From the NCBI GenBank assembly GCA_036924285.1, contig JAYKYS010000005.1:20620001-20684000 (forward strand): a DNA stretch of 64,000 bases, in the 5' to 3' direction. Shown here one piece after another: positions 39,551 to 50,360 of the stretch; the stretch's first letter is position 1, and each line of letters opens with the position of its first letter. Source of the DNA: Asterella californica. Its lineage: Eukaryota > Streptophyta > Marchantiopsida > Marchantiales > Aytoniaceae. The notes under the pieces were generated by a model that saw only the letters and a list, made by a program, of their open reading frames with translations, was not told the origin of the DNA and did no database searches. The translations under genes and the position numbers were made by a program.

Positions 39551-41258
39551 GTGATATTAGAAACAGATTGTTTGTCTTTGTTGGGTATGATAGCGAACTG
39601 CAATACACCAGATATAGCAATGCTGCGATGGATTGCTTATGTCCGGAGTCTGAATCCTGAGCTAAAGCATATAGCAGGGAAAGACAATCCAGTTGTAGAT
39701 ATGTTGTCTAGGGCTCGTTATCCAGATGAGGATGAGATGTTTGCAGAGGTGAAGAATGAAGAGAAGAGAGACGTTTGGTGCCAAGTTGGTCAGTAGACTT
39801 CAGACTTGGAACCACTGCCGTTCAATGAGGAGTTCTACTCAGAAAAGTTCCGCGATATTGGATTTTATCTGAGTTCGTTATGCAGAAGAGAATGATGGAG
39901 TGATGCAGAGTTCAAAGAGATCAGACGAAATGCGTACAGTTGTATTCTACGTGAGGGTTATCTGTGGAAACGTCCGAAGAGAAGATATGTGATGCTTGCT
40001 AGAGTGGTGGATGATCAACCGACAAAGCTTAATCTGCTGAAGGAGTTTCATGATACCTTGTGGGCTGGACATCGTGGAGTATGGGCTACTTACACGAAGA
40101 TGAAGGAGCGTTACTGGTGGAAGGGGTTGTATCAAGACGTGGTGGACTTTGTTGGGTCGTGTCTGCACTGTCAGTTCTACTCTAAGGTCCGTTACAGATA
40201 TGGACTTGTACCTACTTATCCACCTAGTATCCATTTTCAGTGGGTTCTTGATCTTGTGATGATGCCACCGGGATTATGAAGGATGCGTTATTTGGTGTTA
40301 GCTCGAGAGGATCTTTTCAACTATGTAGAAGGACGAGCGCTACGGACGAAGAGTACAGAGAACATATGCAGGTTCGTGCTCGAAGACATCATCTGTCGCT
40401 ATGGATCTGTTGGAAGGTTACGTGCAGATAGAGGCGAGTTGAGAGACGCAGAGGTGAGGGAGTTCTTTGCTCGTTATGGAGTAAAGCTTCAGCTTACTAC
40501 TGCTATGAATCTAGAGGGCATTAGTAAGACTGAACGAGGACACCCTTCTATTGTTCACGCTTTAGTGAAAGCATGTGATGGTAGGCCTAGAGAATGACCG
40601 AGACTATTCTGTTTGCTTTGTGGGCTGATAGAACTACACACTGTACTACGACTGGCTATATGCCAGTTGAGCTTATGTTGGGTCAGAAACCGATCATGCC
40701 TGCTGAGGAGTACTTTCTTACGTGAGCCACGCTATTGCGGGTAGATGGTATAGATCGTGCTTCACTCCTAAATTTACGTATTAGGCAGTTGGAGCAAAGG
40801 GAGGAGGATCTTGCTGATGCGCAGGAGAGGTTGAAGGTGGCTCGAGTCAGAAACAAGGAACGTTTTGACAAGACTCACCGACTATGACCAAAGCCAATAC
40901 ATGTTGGTGACTGGGTTCTGGTTTATGATAGCACGTTGGAGAATCAGCATTCTACACTTTGTAAGTTCTCTCGAAGATGGTTCGGACGTTATGTTGTGCT
41001 AGATGTGTATGAGAATGTCACTTATAGTCAGCGTGAGTTGGATGGTACTCCTTTGAAGCTATCTTGGCTGGCAAACATGTGAAACTGTTCAAGAGACGTC
41101 GGAGGGTTAGTTGAGTTATTCAACTTTTTGGAGTCAAAGCTAAAGACAACAAGAGACGGAGACGTCCCAGTGTCTGATGAGGCTGAGGCGGAGGAGAGCG
41201 ATGATGATGAAGATCAAACAGAAGACTGAGGAGATTGACACATACCGGAGGATGTGCA
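39551..41258 (+). pseudogene. pol: B4 RNase H end and integrase
   Basis: After B2, B4 resumes with ETDCLSLLGMIANCNTPDIA and HIAGKDNPVVDMLSRARY. The integrase finger is at 39989-40279 (FHDTLWAGHRGVWATYTKMK, CLHCQFYSK). The core is in 40283-40597 (LRADRGELRDAEVREFFARY, KTERGHPSIVHALVK). C-terminal pieces to 41240 include RRWFGRYVVLDVYENVTYS, where GPY is changed to GRY. Stops include TAG near 39796, TGA at 40279 (Trp in B1), TGA near 40597 and others. Most are explained by C to T or G to A changes. Confidence 0.85.
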
Positions 41259-41275
41259 GGTTCAGAGGGGGTGGA
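41259..41275 (+). other. B4 polypurine tract
   Basis: GGTTCAGAGGGGGTGGA before the LTR start TGTCGTGATGTG at 41276, preceded by 'cataccggaggatgtgca'. Confidence 0.8.
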
Positions 41276-41650
41276 TGTCGTGATGTGAATCATTTGACAT
41301 AGTAAATGATTCCCTGATCACTGTTGTCGCGTTACTTGACGCATGTTACTTCTACTCCGACACTTGAAGTTTAGTAGCCTTAGAAGTTAGCTCTGTACTG
41401 TTCTTAATCTTTTATGCCTATGGTTGACACCTTTTGTATATGGTGTTAACTCTGTCATTTATTTTGAGTCCTAGTAGGTTGGTAGTATGCTATTTATCTT
41501 AATCAAGCACTCGTGCGCTTGTGCAAGTGAATTCATACTTATCTATGATATTCAATGTACATGACTTAGATTTATCATGTAGATAGGGTTTAAGCTCGTG
41601 GGTTGTACTTACATGTTGCCCATGCACGCTTTTAGTTGATTTTAAGTTTA
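41276..41650 (+). repeat. B4 3' LTR, truncated
   Basis: Starts TGTCGTGATGTGAATCATTT and matches, in reverse, the solo LTR 59659-60978 ('catagtaaatgattc', 'aagctcgtgggttgta', 'gcccatgcacgct'). It is cut after about 375 bp near 41650 and joined to minus-strand B5 protease. No coding sequence. Confidence 0.75.
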
Positions 41651-41655
41651 CTTTC

Positions 41656-43872
41656 AGAAACTGCACAAAACGTCTATCATCTAGACTACGAATCCTAGCA
41701 TAATGAGATCCGTCATCCATCACCTTGGTCTCCATTCGAACTGCAGTAATATAAGGCTGACCAAGAATCATAAGATATGAAGCAGAAGACTACACAAAGA
41801 AGTGTTGATCTACCTCCACATCTCACAGCTTCACCCTCACGTTAGGACAAGCGCCGTATAACTCACCCTATGGTTATTTGCAGCTCATAGCACCCAACCA
41901 TGGTTCAGTTCAATAGGCCACTGACCTCTTTCATACACCTCCCGTGATATGATGTTAATCCCAAAACCGTGATCAACTAAAGCAGCAACAGGTTTAAGAC
42001 TCCCAAGGCAAACTCGTGTAGCAGTCATAACACGAGCCCAATGTCTTTTCCTGAAATGACTATCAGTAGCTGGACTCCCATCGCCAGCTTCGTCTATCAT
42101 CAAACTCAGCAGTGTTGGTCCTAGCAACCAACGTTTCTTGCTGGTATTCGGTGTCATCAACCTCTTGAAAATGCACCTTTCAGAATTCTGCATCATTCAT
42201 TCAAGCTCCTATCACACCTATCATCTGACTTCCTACTTGCTCATACATCACCTATCTCTTCCGCTTAATAATGTCGATGATCAGTTCGTGAAACTCCCTC
42301 TTCGCAATACCAAGAACCTCTCGTGCATCCAGTATCATCTACTCCAAGATGCTCTTGAGATAAGTAGAAGTTTCGATATCAGCTGCCAACTTGTAAGTCG
42401 GTCCCTTCCTCTTCTATTGGGCAGTAAATCGCCTTCTAGCAGTCGTTGGTTCCTACTGAGATCTTTGTACGTCCTCCATCGGACTTGGTGCAAGTGGAGG
42501 AGCTTGAGAAGTAGACGGGACATCCTCAGGAGGAGCTGCTCGTCTCCTGGTGACTCTCCGTCTATCTCCATTCTCCTCTAGAACTCCAGTATCAAGTTCA
42601 GAGGCTTCTCGCCGCCTCTTCTCCTCCACAGAAGCATCTAGTCAATGAACATGTCTATCCACGTCCAAGAATGCTTTGATAAACATAGCGTCAACTAGAT
42701 CTCCTCACCCTGTGACCCTACGGATAGATTCAGCTCATCTCTTCAGTACTTCAAAAGGAACTTGAGTATTATTCTTCTCAATAGTTGTATCTAGCAACGT
42801 AGGACTAGAAAAAACTTCAAGATGTCCAGCATATACGTCAGAATTTACCGATGGTGTCATCAACGCATTAATTGTTGCAACCACAACAATCTGAGGTAGA
42901 CTTCTCATGCCTCCTCGCTCAAACTACGTGTTCAACGGCTCTCCGGTCGAAGAAAGAAGCAGCCTATCATTTTGGTAGCGAACCACACCATCTCGCAAAG
43001 CAGCCGTAAGCTCTTGACAGTCTCCTCGAAAATGATCTAGACTGTCACATCAGATACATCTACGAACAAGAGCACCTCCTAGACATGCAGCAGCAAGCAC
43101 CGGCGGCTGCTCTCTCTACAAGCCAGTTAGCTCTACCTTCAGTTCTCACATTTGTCGAATTAGATCTTCGATTTGGTTTTGTTGACCATGGTTCTCCGCA
43201 TGTCTCTGAACATGTGTTCTTTGTGCAGGAACTGACACAACTGGCAACAAAGGAACTGCAGCCGGACAACATGTCTGGGAGCAGGAGCCGGAGGTTGCTG
43301 TACTTGAGGAGCAGCACGAGGTTCAGAGACCACTTTTGCAAGAGGAGGCCCACTCTTCCACGTCTCTGTCTTTAGTACAGCAACAGCATCCTCGACTCTT
43401 CCCCAGTCAGTAGTAACTCCTTCTTCAGCTGATCATTCAGCCAACATGAAGCACAACCGATCTATCGTAGCATCATCGGTAGTTTGCAAAAAAATCTTTG
43501 TCTTTCTAGCATCTAAAGTTATGCGCTCTAGAGTTGAAAGTTGTTGGTATCTCTGATCAAACTCTCTCGAAAACTCATTCAGGCCCATCATACCACCAGG
43601 TTGTTGCTCAACCCAATCCAAAAACTTCTCTTGGTAACTCTTTTATTGAATATTCTTCAAGAAACTCTTCTCTCATAGCTCTCTCGAAACTCATCCAGAC
43701 ACCTAGATTTCTTCTTTGTACATCCCTAACTTGGTCTTGCAACTCAAGAATTACAACTAACTCAAAACTGGTTATCATTTCTATATCAGTAACTCTAACC
43801 AGCTCCATTTCTCTTCTATACTCGCGCAGATATCTAAAAATATCTCTACCATCAAACATTCCACATCTGTTC
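41656..43872 (-). pseudogene. gag: B5: gag and protease remnant
   Basis: Minus-strand, both ends missing. From the right: capsid part (MFDGRDIFRYLREYRREMEL at 43608-43901, then LNEFSREFDQRYQQLSTLER at 43433-43621), a degraded linker, and the zinc knuckle region near 43010-43060 (CX2C and DHFRGDC). The protease has ALVDHGFGINIISREVYERG near 41940-42000 and ILGQPYITAVRMETKVMDDG near 41700-41771. Many frameshifts and stops. It lacks the B1 duplication in gag. Left it meets the B4 LTR, right the C2 LTR, which is inserted in the gag N-terminal region. Confidence 0.8.
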
Positions 43873-44742
43873 TGTAAACACTCCGTGGTCTTATCGATCA
43901 ACTACCCCCCAAATCTCAACCTCCACGATAGTCATCGATGAATCTGCAACATGTCGGGTCTGTCTCTCACTCAGGGGTGAAGAGAAAAATGCTAAGTTCA
44001 CTCATTCATACACCCATAGACTCACCAACTAAAATTCTCCATAAACTCATCAACTAAAATCCTCCATTCTAACGACGTCTCTCAAGTTCTCACATGCTAA
44101 ATATCACACACTATCTATATTACTCAAGTTGTTATTACGACGATGTGAAAACAAGCATGAGGAGCTCTTCTTTACTCCTCTATTTATACATTCAAGGTTT
44201 TTACTTTGGTATCCCTAGTAACTCAGCCGTAACTATTTTTACCGAGTTTTACTAAGATATTACTTAAGATAAAAGCATTAATCACATGGACTTTTTACTT
44301 TTTCACATGGGCTTATTCCTTCAAAGTCAACAACTTCTAGAAGGATTTTAGAATATTCTCAAGGAATCTCGAATTTCCACCCCCTCTACACTAGGACCCA
44401 CTAAAAAAGAGACATGTGGAATCTCTTTGTGTTTTTAATGCCCACAAAGTCCACAACTTTAATCCAACCACTAATATCAAGTAAAAAAGGAGTATGGGAT
44501 ATTTTCCACCTCCTTTCTACTTTTTAGACAAGATGACAAGATAGTAGTGCTCCCTCTTTAGCAAATATCTGATTTCTGTCCAAAAGTACAGCTAAGTTTC
44601 ACCATAACTAATGTTAGCTAGTCATGACTAACTTGATATCTCCTTAAAGTACTTGGGCAGCAAATAAACATTCTCCACACTTAACTATAACTAAACACCT
44701 TACTAATAGACAAACTTCTTATGTGTAACATAGGTCGTTATA
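43873..44742 (-). repeat. Family C LTR (3' LTR of C2)
   Basis: 870-bp LTR beginning TGTAAACA on the plus strand and ending at 44742 before 'ttttacccccgg', the complement of the polypurine tract. It shares long blocks with 2046-2885. It contains a short local duplication of 'actcatcaactaaaatcctcca' (about 44014-44065). Inserted in B5 gag. Confidence 0.82.
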
Positions 44743-44755
44743 TTTTACCCCCGGA

Positions 44756-45990
44756 CTAAATTTTTGCTCCGTCCTCGAGGTGAAGAGAGAACTTTCGTCG
44801 ATGAAACAACTTCAACTTGTCATGATTTACCCGATCGAATCTCCTTCCTCCCAGCTCCTGAAGGTCATATGTGAAGTTGCTCCACACCTTATCTACAACA
44901 AAAGGACCAAAATATCTAGGAAGAAACTTCTTCCTAGCCCTCTTGAATCTGATAGCATCATACAACATTACCCAATCTCCGACTTGAAAAGGTTTTACCT
45001 CCCTCTTGCCCAATCGTTTGTCGTAACTCTTCTTTTGAAACGCCTGAGCTCGTTCCATCCGGATTATTGCTACCGCTCGGGTCTCTTCCAACTCTATGAG
45101 TTGCTCTCTTCTTGACCTGACCACGTCTTCTCTCCTCGACCTCTTCAACTTTCGTTGAATAGTTTGAAAAATATCCAATTCGAATTGGATCGGCAACTTG
45201 GACTCCACTCCATAAACCAATCGAAATGGGGAGTACCCAGTAGAAGTCTTTGTTGTTGTTCGATACTCTCATAAGATGGCATGTAACCTCTTATCCCAAG
45301 TATGTTTCACAGTCTCAACACCAGCATCTTTGACGAGCATCATACAAAGTATAAGATTGATCTCTCCGCAAGACCATTAGCATTTGGTTTGTATGAGGTA
45401 GTTACTCGTGGCTTGATAGAAAGGTGTTGTAGCATAGCAGTAGTCATGCTCTCTATAAACTCTCCTCCTCTATTTGAGGCCAACTCTAACGGACATCCAA
45501 ATCTTATGATGATCTTCTCTCGTAGGAATCTACCGACTTCTGTTTCATTAGTCCTCTCAAAGGTCTAGCCTCTACCCACTTGGTACAATAGTCAGTGACG
45601 ACTACAATGTATCTATTACCTCGAGGTGTCTTATTAAGAGGACCTACAAAGTCAATACCCCACTTCTCAAATGATCCTAACACGGGAATTGATCTTAATG
45701 GAGGTGTTCTAGTAGACTTCAGAGCAAATGCTTGACATACGTCGCAAGTTTTGCAATAGTCTAGACACTCTTTAAAAATCCCTCTCTAGTGATAACCCGC
45801 ATCCAAAATCTTGAAGGCTGTTATCTTACCGGTAAAGTGACCTCCACAAATAGTTCCGTCGTGAAACTCGTGCATTAGCTTGAACGCCTCCTTCTGACCA
45901 ACTGTTCTCCTTAGTAACCCATATGATCCTTGATGAAATAGAATTCTCTCCACCATGGTGTAAGGTTTGCATCGCTTGATCAACGCGTTA
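44756..45990 (-). pseudogene. pol: C2 integrase
   Basis: Minus strand. C-terminal part 44756-45220: VYGVESKLPIQFELDIFQTI, a helical KLKRSRREDVVRSRREQLIE, VKPFQVGDWVMLYDAIRFKR, a GPF motif (RYFGPFVVDKVW) and HDKLKLFHRRKF. The catalytic core near 45250-45660 is broken; ASNRGGEF marks the second acidic position, now Asn. The zinc finger lies near 45690-45983 (EFHDGTICGGHFTGKITAFK, with a Cys pair in KTCDVCQAF). Several frameshifts. No chromodomain seen after the GPF motif. Confidence 0.82.
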
Positions 45991-45995
45991 CGTTC

Positions 45996-46502
45996 TCAAG
46001 TATGCATACCTTCTGGAAAAGAACCATCTGCAAGGAAACTCCAGATTTCTTTGGACTCGTCCGGTGTCTCCTCAATGCTTGTGATGGTCATCAGATGCTC
46101 GTCTAGAAATGAATCATCAAACGGTTCTGCTCCCTCGTCATCATAAGCCCTCGACAAAATATCAACATTCGCATGCTTTTTCTCTGATCTATCTTCCATG
46201 ACGCAATCATATTATGTTAGAAGGATCTTTCAACGAGCAATACGACCTTCGGCATTAGGCTTATTAAAGATATACTTTAAAGCCTTGTGATCTGTGACTA
46301 TGGAGAATTTCTCTCCTAGCAAGTAGTGTCGAAATTTCTTCAATCCAAAGATCATCGCTAATCCTTCTCGTTCAGTCACGGAGTAATTCTTCTCCGCTGG
46401 AACCATCTGTCTACTAGCATAAGCTATAGGATGATCATGCCCATCTCCATCTAACTGACTTAATGTACATCCGATTGCTATATTGGAGGCATCCGTATAC
46501 AA
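45996..46502 (-). pseudogene. pol: C2 RNase H and linker to integrase
   Basis: The RNase H core at 46230-46502 has YTDASNIAIGCTLSQ, PIAYASRQMVPAEKNYSVTE, REGLAMIFGLKKFRHYLLGE and VTDHKALKYIFNKP, so the D, E and second D positions are visible. A TAG near 46516 separates it from RT where PEWSKAF is expected, a G to A change of Trp. The linker 45996-46199 reads HANVDILSRAYDDEG. Confidence 0.85.
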
Positions 46503-46517
46503 AATAAATGCTTTACT

Positions 46518-47057
46518 CTACTCAGGTTTAGTAAGTATAGGAGCTATCACCAATGCCTTTTTCAGCTCTTCAAATGCTTCTTTTGCCTTCTGATCATGCA
46601 CTATCAAGTCAAAATCAACTCCCTTCTTCATGTACATAGTCAAAGCTATTGCTTTGTTTGAGAAGGAAAAGACAAACCTACGATAATATCCAACCATGCC
46701 AAGAAACTGCCTCAACTTTGTCAAGTTGATCGGAAATGGAAGATCCACAATCTTCTTCACCTTCTCAGGATCTATCGCAATCCCATTCTTGGAAATGATG
46801 TGCCCTAACAGCAGACCTTCGCAGCCAAAGATGCACTTCTTTGGATTTAGAGAAGCGTTGGCTTGCTCCAACCGCTGCAAAACTTTGATCACATGATCAA
46901 AGTGGTCCTCTTTTCTTCCGTACACACAGAAATCGTCAATGAAATCACGAACAAACTTCCCTATGAATGGTTCAAACACCTTCTTCATGAACCTCTGAAA
47001 CGTGGCTGGAGCATTACACAGTCCGAACGGCATCACCCGAAATGCAAATGTTCTCAA
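46518..47057 (-). CDS. pol: C2 reverse transcriptase, palm and thumb part
   Basis: 179 codons: TFAFRVMPFGLCNAPATFQR, the catalytic FIDDFCVYG, LNPKKCIFGCEGLLLGHIIS, INLTKLRQFLGMVGYYRRFV, then AFEELKKALVIAPIL. It follows the 47054-47587 frame with a one-base loss and a stop at the expected Trp-Gly-Thr. It is typical Ty3/gypsy RT and clearly different from family B. Confidence 0.9.
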   Translation of the reverse strand: MRTFAFRVMPFGLCNAPATFQRFMKKVFEPFIGKFVRDFIDDFCVYGRKEDHFDHVIKVLQRLEQANASLNPKKCIFGCEGLLLGHIISKNGIAIDPEKVKKIVDLPFPINLTKLRQFLGMVGYYRRFVFSFSNKAIALTMYMKKGVDFDLIVHDQKAKEAFEELKKALVIAPILTKPE

Positions 47058-47587
47058 GGAGTAGTGAAAGTAGTCAACTGCTGGTACTCTTGTGCTATCT
47101 TGACATGGTTATACCCACTATAACCATCACCAGAGCTGTACCACTCATGACCAACAACTTCCTCCAAAATCTCATCTATAAATGGTAGAGGATAATAATC
47201 CTTCTTGGTAACTGCATTCAGCTTCTTATAGTCTATGCACACTCGTAGCTTACCATTCTTCTTCTTGACAATCACAATGGGTGAAATCCATTCTGAGTTC
47301 TCCACCTCGTAGATGAAACTTGCCTCCTTCAACTTGTCTATCTGCTCCTTGACCATCATTGCCGTTGTAGGATTGACTCTTCTCTGCTTCTGTCGGAATG
47401 ATCTTGCATTTTCCTCCAATTCGATCCGATGAGTCTCTAGAGTCACCTCCTTCAAATCCTTGTAACTGAAAGCAAACACATGGATATATTTCCGAAATAT
47501 ATCTAGAAATCTATTTTTCTCATCTTGAGTGACATTGATCCCAAACTTCAGGGTAGAGAGTCTCCTCACGGTCTCTGCCTCACTCAA
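47054..47587 (-). CDS. pol: C2 reverse transcriptase, N-terminal part
   Basis: 177 codons: VTLETHRIELEENARSFRQK, QRRVNPTTAMMVKEQIDKLK, WISPIVIVKKKNGKLRVCID, YKKLNAVTKKDYYPLPFIDE and SGDGYSGYNHVKIAQE. SGYN contains the spot where D-G-Y-S-G-Y is normal in plant gypsy RTs. It ends at TTFTTP by the lesion shared with the next ORF. Confidence 0.9.
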   Translation of the reverse strand: MSEAETVRRLSTLKFGINVTQDEKNRFLDIFRKYIHVFAFSYKDLKEVTLETHRIELEENARSFRQKQRRVNPTTAMMVKEQIDKLKEASFIYEVENSEWISPIVIVKKKNGKLRVCIDYKKLNAVTKKDYYPLPFIDEILEEVVGHEWYSSGDGYSGYNHVKIAQEYQQLTTFTTP

Positions 47588-48152
47588 CTCCTCTTTGTCA
47601 GGGTCTTCTCCACTGCTGGTCGAGGCAACAAGTCAATAGCACTAAGCTGATGTAATGATTCATCTCGACCAAATCCTTCGTCATCAGACGAGGATTCTTG
47701 ATCATAAGAATCTCCCGTATCTACTTCTAAGACACTCCGGCCTCCGTATCAGATTCTCAATAGTTATTGGTGGGTCTGTCAAAATCAGAAGTCACAACTC
47801 CAACATCCGAGAGAGATACTATCACTCTGTGATCTCTAGACCCAATCCGTAAATATCCTTTGTGTCACCTATCAATGGTGCGCACAGCTCTCAACCAAGG
47901 TCTACCTAAGAGCAAATCATAACTAGAGTCCTTTAACACTTGAAAGGACATCAATGTTTGAACTCCCATCATAGACACAACCACCTTCTCTAACACACCA
48001 AGAGGTCTTACCCGTTGCTTGTTAGTCATTCCCACGACAATGCTAGCCGAGCGAGTTGATTCCATCCTCAACTTCTTCATCAACCTCTCTGATATGACAT
48101 TTACAGCCGACCCTCCATCCACCAATACGTTAGAGACGTAGTGACCATTCAA
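47588..48152 (-). pseudogene. C2 aspartic protease
   Basis: The 47865-48152 frame has SNVLVDGGSAVNVISERLMK, a D-G-G-S active site as in some plant gypsy lineages, then VGMTNKQRVRPLGVLEKVVV and SYDLLLGRPWLRAVRTI. The stretch 47588-47864 to the RT is degraded. It is in the expected place between gag and RT. Confidence 0.8.
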
Positions 48153-49160
48153 TCAAACTTCAATCTTTGAAGTCTTAGTGCATACTTCTAAAGCATACAC
48201 ATCCACCACACCAACTCCCACAGATTTTGATGTCTTACTCTTGGGTTTCTTCTTCTTTCTTCTCTTAGAACTCAGTCCTCCTATGAGTTCCCTTCGTAAA
48301 CTAGGGTTGAGTGCAATCAGTTGCCCAACCGTGATGTTGGTTTTTTGAGCACCTACATCTTCAACCACATCATATCTCGCTTGAGAAGATGAGATGGTGA
48401 AATCCGCCATCCCTAACTTCCTTCTTGGCTCCCTTGGTGCACTCCAAACAGTACTCGAGCGAGTACTTCTACTTGGTGACTCTTTCATGAAAACTGGTTC
48501 ATCAGAAAATCGAGTTCGTTTTCTTTCTTGAGCTAAAAGCTCCACCGGTGCATGAGATGAGTTTGAGCTCTCTCTCTTCTCATAGATGAGATCTCGCACT
48601 ACATCGATAGTAGTCACTCCCTTGTCTCGTGCTTGTGATGAATTTCCTCCACCAACGTTCATTTTGACAACTTCAACACCCCTTGCTCCGTTGTTAGGAC
48701 AGTTTCATTGGAAATGAGAACCTCCACAAGTCCAGCATATGATTCCTCCAAAGTTACCTGGGTTGCCTCCAAAGTTACCTTGATTTCCTCGGTTGGGATT
48801 GTTGTAGTAACCTCTTTGACCTCCTCCTCTACCTTTGTTCCTCCATTCTCGTAACAGCACCACGTTTATCTTGAGATCTGCAAGAGTATCGGTGATGCTC
48901 TTCAACTCAGCATGGAAATCAGAGGTGGCAGTAGACATCGCTGTATGGACAAATGGTCTTGGTACCACCGTTGAAGTAGGAGCTGACGTTGAAGCGATCA
49001 CCAATTGTGATAATGCAGATGCTATCGTTGTGGTTAAACCAAGAGTCGGAGCGGCATGATGAGATTGGATGATATCCTCTTCATCCAAACTCTCTTCCAT
49101 ATTTGTCGTAATCTTGATGGCCTCTGCTTTGGTTGTTGGCTTCTCGTACCTCGGAGCTTG
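48153..49160 (-). pseudogene. gag: C2 gag C-terminal part with zinc knuckle, truncated
   Basis: 49166-48705 gives a gag-like frame with APRYEKPTTKAEAIKITTNM, a Ser/Thr-rich linker, HAELKSITDTLADLKINVVL and a Gly/Asn-rich RGYYNNPNRGNQGNFGGNPG stretch. It ends in CWTCGGSHFQ, a TGA and NC, a CX2CX3HX4C knuckle with a stop in it. 48662-48153 continues with basic KKKPKSKTSK and others. The N-terminal half is missing: at about 49157 the sequence switches to plus-strand B3 protease. Confidence 0.75.
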
Positions 49161-49443
49161 TCCCAATATGCGTGTAAGGATTGAAGATGTAGAAGTTGAT
49201 CAGCATTTCTTTGTACAATCATCTGCCTCCTATCCTGTCATACTAGGCCAACCATACATCACCGCTGTTCGAATGGAGACAAAGGTGATGAACGATCGGT
49301 CTCATTATGCCAGAGTTTGGAGTCCTGATGGCAGGTACTCAGTACAATTTTTAACGATTCGTTCAAGACATGAGCGGAACCGACAAACCCTTAGAGATTC
49401 TCATACGAAGAGATGTAAGGGTTTTTGCAGTCCACTCCTGTAG
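49145..49443 (+). pseudogene. B3 protease C-terminal piece
   Basis: Begins inside the protease at ACPNMRVRIEDVEVDQHFFV and continues YPVILGQPYITAVRMETKVM and SRHERNRQTLRD. It ends five codons after the slippery heptamer at TAG 49441-49443. Gag, the active-site half of protease and the 5' LTR are absent because of the join with C2. The -1 frame from 49425 leads into pol. Confidence 0.8.
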
Positions 49444-49483
49444 AGCGGGAAGACAGGGGTGTAGAACCTACTGTTGAGATCCC
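49419..49483 (+). promoter_or_regulatory. B3 programmed -1 frameshift signal (putative)
   Basis: Slippery G GGT TTT (49419-49425), 7-nt spacer (49426-49432), 9-nt arms CACTCCTGT (49433-49441) and ACAGGGGTG (49453-49461), 11-nt loop AGAGCGGGAAG identical to B1. Compared with B1, one T-A pair has become C-G and one T-A has become T-G, so pairing is kept. Shifting -1 at the heptamer enters the pol frame exactly (TTG CAG TCC ACT). The distal pseudoknot partner is weaker (TCCC at 49480-49483). Confidence 0.8.
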
Positions 49484-50360
49484 ATCAGAGTTAGAAGCGA
49501 GACATGTACAAAGGTCTGAGGACATGTGTAGTGTACAGAGTTGGCAGTCTGGATTGCTGATGTTTGAGACAGATGGGTGGAGTCGATTTACAAGAGTTGA
49601 AGATATGGGAGAAAATACAAAAAGGTGGATGGTGAAACAGATGTCAGATTTATGGCGTGTAGGGGTTCTGATTGAAGACGAAGTGGTTTCTGGCTTGTTT
49701 GAAGAGTTCACTTTTTTGATAAAGACCATCTCACGGCAAAGGTAAGGCCTTCGAAAGCCTGGCCCCGAATCATAGGGTTTTCATGCGAATTTCAATTAAT
49801 GGTTTGACCCCGATCCAAGGGAAGTCGTTGTTTGTACAATCAGTTGTTGGTTGGTTAAGCAATGTGAGTAGATTGATGGAAGGAAAAGATAGTATGACGG
49901 TGATCCTTATCCACTCTCGACGCATATATGAGGAGGTTGTTACATACATGCAGTTCTTTTCTCATCCGATGCAAAATGGTGAGGGAAGAGAAGCCATTTG
50001 TTGGTGTACACTCCCTCAGGAAGCAGACGTCCATACGAAGTACAAATATGTATTGAAAAAGGTGAGACCGATAGCAGCTCAACTATCTGTTAACTCTCTG
50101 CAGCAAGTACAATTAGTAGGGACTGTGCCTATATTGCGTGATCATAGACGAGTAGGACATCAATTTACTGAGGAGACGTTGAAAGAGCTTCAAATAGGAG
50201 GGGGTGATTTCTTGACTGAGGTTGAGAAGACAGTGTTTGAGCAGATGATAATGGATCATGGTAAAGCATTCTCTTTTTCAGCTGAGGAGATAGGTTGTGT
50301 GGACCCAAAGATTATAGCGCCTATGGTTATATTCACAATCTCTCATGTGCCTTGGATCTG
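49425..50360 (+). pseudogene. pol: B3 pol, region before RT
   Basis: The -1 frame (49425-49745) gives STPVEREDRGVEPTVEIPSE and WSRFTRVEDMGENTKRWMVK. An insertion of about 110 bp without counterpart in B1 follows (about 49712-49825). Homology returns with FVQSVVGWLSNVSRLMEG, HPMQNGEGREAICWCTLPQE, GHQFTEETLKELQIGGGDFL and IGCVDPKIIAPMVIFTISHV. A one-base loss at the Trp-Asp-Leu codons near 50356 breaks the frame before RT. Confidence 0.78.
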
